From Planctomycetota bacterium (GTDB lineage: Bacteria; Planctomycetota; PUPC01; DSUN01): a DNA stretch of 11,208 bases. Position numbers and translations under genes: made by a program. The stretch's first letter is position 1. Each line of letters opens with the position of its first letter. The DNA lies in assembly GCA_016872875.1 (NCBI GenBank), contig VGYW01000277.1, positions 1 to 11,208 on the forward strand, read 5' to 3'. This document shows, one piece after another, positions 6,702 to 11,208 of this stretch. Below the pieces are notes generated by a model. It saw only the letters and a program-made list of their open reading frames with translations. It was not told where the DNA came from and searched no databases.

Positions 6702-8057
6702 ATGTCCACCCCGCTCTCGCGCCGCGGATTCCTCAAGACAAGCGCTGCCGCGGCCACGCTGACCATTCTGCCCGCGGGCCGCGCCCGCACATTCGCGGCC
6801 AACGAGACCATCGGCCTCGGCATCGTCGGCGTCGGCGGCATGGGCGGCGGAAACCGCAGGCACCTTGCCGGCCTGCCGGGAACCGCCATTGTTGGCCTGT
6901 GCGACGTTGACAGCAAACGCCTCCCCGGAGCCGAGAAAGACCACCCGAAGGCCAAGAGCTTCGCCGACTACCGCAAGATGCTCGAGGAGGTGAAAGAGAT
7001 TGACGCCGTGATGGTCTCGACCCCCGACCACCAGCACTACCCCGCCTCGATGCTCGCGATGAAGATGGGCAAGGCCGTGAGCACCGAGAAGCCCATGGCC
7101 CACAGCGTGTGGGAGGCCCGCCAGATGGCCCTCGCCGCCGCCAAGTACAAGGTCGCCACCCAGCACGACCACGAGGGCCACGCCTCCGAGGGGCTTCGCA
7201 AGGCCGTCGAATGGGTCCAGTCGGGCGCCATCGGCCAGGTCAAACAGGCCCACATCTGGACCGACCGCCCCATCTGGCCCCAGGGCCTCAAGGAGCGGCC
7301 GCCCACCAAGCCCGTGCCCGACGGCCTCGAATGGGACCTCTGGATCGGCCCGGCCCCCTACCGCGACTACCACGACCACCTCCACGCCTTCGCCTGGCGC
7401 GGCTGGTGGGACTTCGGCTGCGGGGCGCTCGGCGACATGGGCTGCCACTTCTGGGACTCCACGGTCTGGGCACTCAAGCTCGGCCACCCCGACACCATCG
7501 AGGCCGAGCAGGAGGGCAACTCCGAGGAGACCGGCCCCAACTGGGCGGTCTGCACCTACCAGTTCCCCGCCCGCGGCGAGCTCCCCGCCGTCACCGTCAA
7601 GTGGTGGGACGGCCGGAAGCCCGGCCCCGATGGCAAGAAGGTCCAGAACCTCCCGCCGCGTCCCCCCGAGCTCGAGCCCGACCGCAATCTGCCCTCCAAC
7701 GGCTCGATGTTCATCGGCGACAAGGCCACCCTCGTCGTCGCCGACACCAACAGCCCGCGCATCGTGCCCGAGGCCAAGATGAAGGAGTTCAAGCAGCCCG
7801 CCCCCTTCCTCCCCCGCGCACCCAGGAACGACCACAAGCTCGACTGGCTCGAGGCCATCCGCACGGGGAAGCCGGCCGGCTCCGACTTCGCCGCCTACGG
7901 CGGCCACCTCGCCGAACTCGTCCTCCTCGGCAACGTCGCGGTCCGCGCCGGCAAGAAGCTCGAATGGGATGGCGTCAATCTCAAAGCCAAGAACTGCCCC
8001 GAGGCCGGCCGCTTCATCCGCCGCGAATACCGCAAGGGGTGGGACTTCGGGACGTGA
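6702..8057 (+). CDS. Tat-exported Gfo/Idh/MocA family oxidoreductase
   Basis: A 451-residue NAD(P)-dependent dehydrogenase-type protein, probably acting on a sugar or sugar derivative outside the cytoplasm. The N-terminus carries a twin-arginine signal, SRRGFLK (6-12), followed by an Ala-rich hydrophobic stretch; mature protein from about residue 34. The Rossmann motif GVGGMGGGN lies at 43-51, STPDHQHYP at 106-114, and the EKP motif with its conserved Lys at 129-131. The C-terminal substrate domain carries WWDFGCGALGDMGCHFWD (235-252), a signature of the large bacterial subgroup abundant in Planctomycetota. The start at 6702 is chosen from the AAGGAG spacing. Codon use is strongly C/G-ending, unlike the following gene. 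Its last 163 bp recur at 9136-9298. The substrate cannot be inferred; in this lineage these genes are highly paralogous. Confidence 0.93.
   Translation: MSTPLSRRGFLKTSAAAATLTILPAGRARTFAANETIGLGIVGVGGMGGGNRRHLAGLPGTAIVGLCDVDSKRLPGAEKDHPKAKSFADYRKMLEEVKEIDAVMVSTPDHQHYPASMLAMKMGKAVSTEKPMAHSVWEARQMALAAAKYKVATQHDHEGHASEGLRKAVEWVQSGAIGQVKQAHIWTDRPIWPQGLKERPPTKPVPDGLEWDLWIGPAPYRDYHDHLHAFAWRGWWDFGCGALGDMGCHFWDSTVWALKLGHPDTIEAEQEGNSEETGPNWAVCTYQFPARGELPAVTVKWWDGRKPGPDGKKVQNLPPRPPELEPDRNLPSNGSMFIGDKATLVVADTNSPRIVPEAKMKEFKQPAPFLPRAPRNDHKLDWLEAIRTGKPAGSDFAAYGGHLAELVLLGNVAVRAGKKLEWDGVNLKAKNCPEAGRFIRREYRKGWDFGT
7895..8057 (+). repeat. 163-bp direct repeat, copy A (3' end of oxidoreductase gene)
   Basis: This is the coding end of the oxidoreductase gene, including its TGA. 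It matches 9136-9298 at all but 6 of 163 positions, with no gaps. Five of the six differences are synonymous in the oxidoreductase frame; the only change is Ala in this copy versus Asp in the other. Similarity stops at the stop codon on the right and at CTACGG on the left. Confidence 0.95.
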
Positions 8058-8083
8058 GGCGTGGCGCGTGAGAAGAGACCTGC

Positions 8084-9061
8084 ATGGCCCGTGTGCCCCG
8101 TGACCCGAAGATCTACCACATCACGCACGTGGATAATCTGGCCGAGATCGTGCGGGCCGGTTGCCTGTGGTCCGATGCGAAGCGGATTGAGCTGGGTCTC
8201 GGCAGCACGCTCGTCGGCATGTCGAATATCAAGGGGCGCCGACTGAGGCTCCCTGTCGCGTGTCACCCCGGCACGGCTGTGGGCGACTACGTGCCGTTCT
8301 ACTTCTGCCCGCGGTCAATCATGCTCTACATCCTGTCGATGGGCAACCACCCAGAGCTGTCGTATCGGGGTGGCCAGCGCCCCATCGTCCACCTCGTTGC
8401 CGACCTTCGGGCGACCGTGGCTTGGGCAGAGGCCCAGGGGCATCGGTGGGCATTGAGCGATCGCAATGCCGGAACTCGCTATGCCAGGTTCTTCAATGGC
8501 CTGCGAGGCCTTGAAGAGATCAACTGGAACGCGGTCGGGGCGACAGACTTCCGCGACCCGGTGATCAGGGATGGCAAGCAGGCGGAGTTCCTGGTGCATG
8601 AGTTCTTCCCGTGGGAACTCGTCGAGGAGGTCGGCGTGATAGATGCCAGCGCGTTGAGGCAGGTGCAGGCCGTGCTTGCGGCTTCAGCCCACAAGCATGT
8701 ACTCAGCCAGATTGAGGGGCACTTCATCAGCGGTTACGGTGATGCGGAGGACGACCCGGAGAAGCAGATCGAACTACACGCCGAGGCCGCTCGGCAGGCC
8801 GCTCTGTTCCTAGCAGACTACCCAGACACGGGTGAACGGTTCGACCGCGTCGTTGGGCTCATCGAAGGGTTTGAGACGCCGTTCGGCATGGAACTGCTCT
8901 CGACCGTCCATTGGGTCGCGACCCGTGAGGGCGCCTCGACGCCGAATGACGCAGTCGCGAAGACATATGCCTGGAACGAACGCAAACGGATGTTCCAGGA
9001 GGAGCACATCCAGATTGCCTGGGACGTTCTCCACCGAAAGGCTTGGCTGCCGCTGGTATGA
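8084..9061 (+). CDS. darT: DarT-type DNA ADP-ribosyltransferase with DarG-like C-terminal extension
   Basis: A 325-residue protein. Residues 1-200 show the DarT fold: YHITHVDNLAEI (11-22), an Arg cluster GRRLRLPV (51-58), GDYVPFYFCPRSIMLY (67-82) and QAEFLVHEFFPW (166-177), where E168 is the probable catalytic Glu. DarT links ADP-ribose from NAD+ to thymidine in single-stranded DNA and blocks replication. Typical DarT proteins are about 210 residues. Here about 120 residues follow, including LIEGFETPFGMELLSTVHWVA (259-279) and a Trp-rich helical tail, which I recognise as resembling the C-terminal domain of the antitoxin DarG. No macrodomain (the de-ADP-ribosylating half of DarG) is encoded in the window. 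The gene starts 26 bp after the oxidoreductase stop, with only a weak ribosome site (GAAGAG). Codon third positions are more mixed than next door, suggesting transfer. Possibly self-inhibited or a decayed module. Confidence 0.85.
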   Translation: MARVPRDPKIYHITHVDNLAEIVRAGCLWSDAKRIELGLGSTLVGMSNIKGRRLRLPVACHPGTAVGDYVPFYFCPRSIMLYILSMGNHPELSYRGGQRPIVHLVADLRATVAWAEAQGHRWALSDRNAGTRYARFFNGLRGLEEINWNAVGATDFRDPVIRDGKQAEFLVHEFFPWELVEEVGVIDASALRQVQAVLAASAHKHVLSQIEGHFISGYGDAEDDPEKQIELHAEAARQAALFLADYPDTGERFDRVVGLIEGFETPFGMELLSTVHWVATREGASTPNDAVAKTYAWNERKRMFQEEHIQIAWDVLHRKAWLPLV

Positions 9062-9135
9062 CAAGTGGGGAGGCGTGGTGCCCAGCGACGCGAGCTAGCT
9101 GAGTGGTTAGCGCCGTCTGACATCGTGATGACGCG

Positions 9136-9298
9136 CTACGGCGGCCACCTCGACGAACTCGTCCTCCTCGGAAACGTCGCGGTCCGCGCCGGCAAGAAGC
9201 TCGAATGGGATGGCGTCAACCTGAAGGCCAAGAACTGCCCCGAGGCCGGCCGCTTCATCCGCCGCGAGTACCGCAAGGGGTGGGACTTCGGGACGTGA
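9136..9298 (+). pseudogene. second copy of the oxidoreductase 3' end (fragment)
   Basis: Copy B of the 163-bp repeat, 96 percent identical to 7895-8057. It encodes the last 53 residues of the oxidoreductase in frame and ends at an equivalent TGA (9296-9298). The frame is open back to about 9065, but the upstream part has no oxidoreductase similarity, no Tat signal and no Rossmann domain, so it is not a functional enzyme. Mostly synonymous divergence means both copies were once under selection as protein. It is either the original gene end displaced by an insertion or the remnant of a paralogue. Confidence 0.85.
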
Positions 9299-9322
9299 AT
9301 CGAGGCCCACCGGCTCACCGCA

Positions 9323-9508
9323 GTGAAGGTGGCGGTCTTCATCTCCGAAGATGACACGGACGGGGATGCCGATGTGATCGACGCGCTGTCCGGCAGCTTC
9401 TCCGTGAAGGTATGGGAGTCTAAGCTATTCGGGAGCTGGGCCTGGTTTGGCGAGTGCGAGGTCCCGCCTGACCACTGGTTCGGCTGCCTGCACGCCTATG
9501 TCGGGTAG
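9323..9508 (+). CDS. hypothetical 61-residue protein
   Basis: It would start at GTG 9323, giving an acidic, Trp-rich short protein (VKVAVFISEDDTDGDAD..., later WAWFGE and DHWFGCLHAYVG). Third codon positions are mainly G or C, as expected for real coding DNA here, but no ribosome binding site is visible and the frame is also open upstream to the oxidoreductase fragment's stop. It may be the 3' part of an interrupted gene. I do not recognise a family. There is no signal peptide or membrane segment. Confidence 0.35.
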   Translation: MKVAVFISEDDTDGDADVIDALSGSFSVKVWESKLFGSWAWFGECEVPPDHWFGCLHAYVG

Positions 9509-9663
9509 CTCGATGACGGCGCAGTTTCTGCGGGCGGCCTCAGCAACTGCTGGGTTGCCTGCTCTTTTCCGGCCGCGGACGCGAGGGCGGATGGGATTGT
9601 AACCAATTGCTGGCTCAGCGGTTATGGCCTGGACAAGGCGGCGGCTTCGGAGCTCAGGCAGGT
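9509..9663. other. gap without recognisable gene
   Basis: About 155 bp between the hypothetical ORF and the sigma-54 promoter match. No ORF with a ribosome site, no repeat shared with the rest of the window and no clear hairpin. It would be the place for an activator binding site, but I see no convincing dyad. Confidence 0.5.
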
Positions 9664-9680
9664 TTGGCACACGCCTTGCT
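9664..9680 (+). promoter_or_regulatory. sigma-54 (-24/-12) promoter
   Basis: TTGGCAC, five bases, TTGCT. GG (9666-9667) and GC (9678-9679) have the exact 12-bp offset required, and nearly every consensus base (YTGGCACRNNNNTTGCW) matches. The predicted start is near 9691, giving a leader of about 36 nt to the ATG at 9727, whose ribosome site is strong. Sigma-54 promoters need an NtrC-type ATPase; a broken one lies at 10099-10560. Confidence 0.75.
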
Positions 9681-9726
9681 CTAGCCTCCAGTGGTTCGAG
9701 ACGAAGAAACCACAAGGAGGCGAGCG

Positions 9727-9873
9727 ATGAAGACGAGCGACAAGGGGATCCTGGTGGCGGCCAGCGGCCTGATGGCGCTGCTTCTGGGCGTCGGGGTCAC
9801 GGCCTTCGCCGGTTGCCTCCAGGGGCTGGCGGAGGGACTTCTCCAGTACTTCCTCGCGCGAGCGGCATTCTAG
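9727..9873 (+). CDS. 48-residue small membrane or lipoprotein-like peptide
   Basis: The start at 9727 is fixed by AAGGAGG at 9714-9720, 6 nt upstream. The protein has a short basic N-terminus (MKTSDKG), a hydrophobic segment (8-29) and FAGC at 27-30, close to a lipobox except for Phe at the -3 position. The remaining 18 residues (LQGLAEGLLQYFLARAAF) form a plausible amphipathic helix. It could be a single-pass membrane peptide or a tiny lipoprotein; I do not recognise a family. It is the first gene after the sigma-54 promoter and 53 bp before the next ORF, so probably cotranscribed with it. Sigma-54 control suggests conditional expression. Confidence 0.65.
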   Translation: MKTSDKGILVAASGLMALLLGVGVTAFAGCLQGLAEGLLQYFLARAAF

Positions 9874-9926
9874 GGAAACCAAACGTTGTGCAAAGGAGCC
9901 GCACAATGAAGGCAGGAGGAAGCCCG

Positions 9927-10160
9927 ATGGCAGCCAACCGCATCGCGCGCAAGGGCGGCACACGCAACCTGAACGGTTGGGAGCGAGGCGAGCTGGCCCG
10001 GTTCGAGTGCTCTTCGGAAGATGAGCTGGCGAGCTTCAGCGGCCAGGCGCTGGCGCTGTACCGAACCCTGATGCTGAAGTTCGCCTCGCTCGACAGCGTC
10101 ACGCTTTCCGCGCCCTTCGCGCCGCGTACAAGTGTTCTTCGAGGCCGAGCTCACGGATGA
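9927..10160 (+). CDS. hypothetical small basic protein, C-terminus running antisense into a regulator remnant
   Basis: A 77-residue ORF. ATG 9927 has AGGAGG at 9914-9919, 7 nt upstream; an in-frame ATG at 9906 with AAAGGAG at 9891-9897 would add 7 residues. The N-terminal part (MAANRIARKGGTRNLNGWERGELARF) is basic and polar, followed by a helical SEDELASFSGQALALYRTLMLKFASL stretch. The last about 20 codons (10099-10160) run over the 3' end of the convergent NtrC-like remnant, so the natural C-terminus may have been lost in a rearrangement. Family unknown. Likely cotranscribed with the 48-residue gene from the sigma-54 promoter. Confidence 0.5.
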   Translation: MAANRIARKGGTRNLNGWERGELARFECSSEDELASFSGQALALYRTLMLKFASLDSVTLSAPFAPRTSVLRGRAHG

Positions 10161-10560
10161 GCTTGAGGAGGGTGTTCTCCGAGGAGCGGTCCCAGTGCCG
10201 GGCAATCTGGGCGATGTCCCCGTGGTAGTGGCCAATGAGGGCATGCAGGTACTCGCGCTTGGCATGGTCAATGTGGGCGGGCCACTGGTGGCTTTGCGTG
10301 CCGGGCGCCTGCGGCTGCGAGAGGGCCTGGCGGAGGCCGTCGGGGTCAATGACCGCACCCGTGCCGCGTGCCGCGTGCCGCGTGAGCGAAGTGTCGGAGG
10401 AGGCGACGGCGAGGCTGGCGAGCGGGGCGGGAAGGTCGGCGGGCTGGACCTCGGGCCCCTCCGCGAAGGCGAGCGCGTGGCGCAGGGCGTTCTCCAGCTC
10501 GCGGATGTTGCCGGGCCAGATGTGGGCGCGAAGGGCGGCCAGGGCCCTGTCGGCCAGGTG
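10099..10560 (-). pseudogene. C-terminal remnant of an NtrC-family sigma-54 activator
   Basis: On the minus strand, starting just after the hairpin, the frame reads LADRALAALRAHIWPGNIRELENAL, the conserved end of the sigma-54 AAA+ domain (WPGNIREL). It continues through a linker to a Fis-type DNA-binding helix-turn-helix (AKREYLHALIGHYHGDIAQIARHW...LLKLIRELGLEEHL). The Walker A, GAFTGA loop, Walker B and any receiver domain are all missing; only about 150 of the usual 450 or so residues remain. The frame continues 5' as far as 10719, but those residues come from the hairpin and unrelated DNA. Upstream transcription should stop at the hairpin, so it is probably silent. An alternative is a DNA-binding-only protein, but no start signal supports that. 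Confidence 0.8.
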
Positions 10561-10562
10561 TA

Positions 10563-10654
10563 TTTTTCCAAACAAACAAAACAAAAACGGGGTCGGGCGG
10601 GCGGGGAAGCCCCCCCCTAGCCCGCCCCCGTTTTGTTTTGTTGATTGGAAAAAA
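10563..10654. terminator. GC-core hairpin with AT arms, bidirectional terminator-like
   Basis: The left arm 10563-10602 (TTTTTCCAAACAAACAAAAC... then CGGGGTCGGGCGGGC) pairs imperfectly with the right arm 10620-10654 (GCCCGCCCCCG then TTTTGTTTTGTTG... GGAAAAAA). On each strand a G+C stem is followed by a T-rich run, the layout of an intrinsic terminator read in either direction. It sits exactly where the NtrC-like coding similarity begins, so it may instead be an inserted palindromic element. A 15-mer of its core (10613-10627) recurs at 10781-10795. Confidence 0.6.
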
Positions 10655-10693
10655 CGCTGTCGCGTCACATTTGCCCCCTTTCGTCTCGCAAGG

Positions 10694-10709
10694 TGGCACG
10701 CTGTTTGCG
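10694..10709 (+). promoter_or_regulatory. second sigma-54 (-24/-12) promoter match
   Basis: TGGCACG, four bases, TTGCG; GG at 10695-10696 and GC at 10707-10708 keep the 12-bp offset. Only the last consensus base differs. The predicted start is near 10720. It points right, away from the regulator remnant, into DNA without a convincing ORF. Confidence 0.6.
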
Positions 10710-10711
10710 TT

Positions 10712-10727
10712 GTTGCCAATCGGCAAC
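10712..10727. promoter_or_regulatory. dyad GTTGCC-AATC-GGCAAC over the predicted start site
   Basis: A perfect 6-bp inverted repeat with a 4-bp spacer, covering the predicted start of the sigma-54 promoter. It could be an operator or a 5' hairpin of the transcript. Short, so chance occurrence is possible. Confidence 0.35.
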
Positions 10728-10880
10728 ATTTTCGGCCTCTAGTGTCACCAGAGTCGCCAGTGTGTGCACCTGTGTTCGAGCCCCCTAGCCCGCCCTCTGT
10801 CGGGGCTGATTCGCCCCTCTCCCACCCTGGTGCAACTCACGCCGCCACGGCTGACCGCCCGCTCCGCTTGCCGCTCCGCT
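10728..10880. other. gene-free stretch
   Basis: No ORF with coding-like composition or ribosome site. It contains the 15-mer above and one short hairpin (10802-10806 with 10813-10817). If the sigma-54 promoter is real, this is the 5' part of its transcript. Confidence 0.5.
10781..10795 (+). repeat. 15-mer shared with the hairpin core
   Basis: CCCCCTAGCCCGCCC here is identical to 10613-10627 in the hairpin. It suggests both belong to one repeat family or that a piece of the hairpin was copied. Confidence 0.5.
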
Positions 10881-11169
10881 AGGCCACACCCCGTCGCAAG
10901 GTGTGGTGCATCGATGGTGTGCCAGGTTGAAGCTCTGCGACGGATGAAGGTCGGGGGCGGGTCGCCAGGGTGTGGCCTGTGCCCGCTCGCCCCTTCTGCC
11001 AGGGGCGAGCTAGGCAAGCGGGTGCGGCAAGGCAGCGAGGTGCCGCACTCCGGCCGGGCGCAGGCCGCAGGGGTTGTCTTGGCCGCTCCGCTTCCTGCTG
11101 CCGCCCACGTTGTAGCGTCAGTGCTGCGACGGGGCTGCCCGCCGCCTGCCCGACGCGGCTCGCGGCGGG
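10881..11169 (+). ncRNA. candidate structured RNA of unknown class
   Basis: A series of perfect stems: 10881-10891 with 10968-10978 (11 bp); 10892-10898 with 10936-10942 (7 bp, stacked on the first); 10985-10994 with 11001-11010 (10 bp, 6-nt loop); 11022-11029 with 11041-11048 (8 bp); 11051-11055 with 11063-11067 (5 bp); 11138-11145 with 11162-11169 (8 bp). Alternative local stems 10884-10890/10900-10906 and 10937-10941/10961-10965 exclude the first two, as in a two-state switch. No RNase P, tmRNA, SRP or group II intron core motif was recognised. High G+C raises the number of chance stems. Strand follows the promoter at 10694. It may extend past the window. Confidence 0.35.
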
Positions 11170-11208
11170 GGGGGCGGGAGGGGGGGCGGGCAGACGGGCC
11201 ACAGGGGG
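11170..11208. other. G-rich window edge
   Basis: Runs of G (GGGGGGGCGGGAGGGGGGGCGGG type). This could form G-quadruplexes. No gene seen; truncated by the window. Confidence 0.5.

Noticed and set aside
6687..7907. 406-codon minus-strand frame opposite the oxidoreductase
   Set aside because: Val/Gly/Leu-rich shadow of a strongly C/G-ending gene; no motifs.
9090..9135. tRNA-like D-arm string (AGCTGAGTGGTTAGCGC) near the junction of the duplicated gene end
   Set aside because: It recalls tRNA D-arms, which would fit an integration site, but no anticodon arm, T-arm or acceptor stem could be laid out around it.
10881..11169. CRISPR array or known RNA (RNase P, tmRNA, SRP)
   Set aside because: There are no regularly spaced identical repeats, and none of the conserved core motifs of these RNAs were seen on either strand.
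10879..11202. 107-codon minus-strand ORF at the right edge
   Set aside because: Pro/Ala/Arg low complexity without ribosome site; explained by G+C content.

Overview
The window is GC-rich bacterial DNA. The gene content suggests a Planctomycetota or other PVC-type bacterium, probably from a metagenome assembly. The clues are a Tat-exported Gfo/Idh/MocA oxidoreductase, a huge secreted PA14/PKD protein, an Sm-like small protein, and very abundant short-word intergenic repeats. This is inference from family composition only. Layout: (i) 1-417 holds a 156-bp tandem repeat, each full unit carrying a 36-bp palindrome. (ii) 6096 down to 411 is a minus-strand operon behind a near-consensus sigma-70 promoter: an FHA-glycosyltransferase family 2 membrane protein, a 1040-residue secreted multidomain protein and a 95-residue Sm-like protein. 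(iii) 6180-6690 is a divergent intergenic region filled with two inverted-repeat elements. (iv) 6702-8057 is the plus-strand Gfo/Idh/MocA gene. (v) 8058-9298 looks like an acquired cassette: a DarT-type DNA ADP-ribosyltransferase with an unusual C-terminal extension, followed by a second copy of the last 163 bp of the oxidoreductase gene. (vi) 9299-10160 holds small plus-strand ORFs, two of them behind a textbook sigma-54 promoter. (vii) 10099-10560 on the minus strand is the C-terminal remnant of an NtrC-type sigma-54 activator, cut off at a GC-rich hairpin. (viii) 10694-11208 holds a second sigma-54 promoter match pointing into an ORF-poor stretch rich in perfect stems. How the genes may work together: the minus-strand operon looks like a surface polysaccharide module, in which the FHA domain would tie the glycosyltransferase to Ser/Thr phosphorylation and the exported protein would act at the cell surface. 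The right side looks like an accessory, rearranged zone where a toxin cassette, a duplicated gene end, sigma-54 elements and a broken regulator are packed together. The strongest leads are the DarT fusion (toxin plus what looks like the DarG C-terminal domain, with no macrodomain), the diverged duplicate gene end flanking it, the repeats inserted in frame inside the secreted protein, and the possible sigma-54-driven structured RNA at the right edge.
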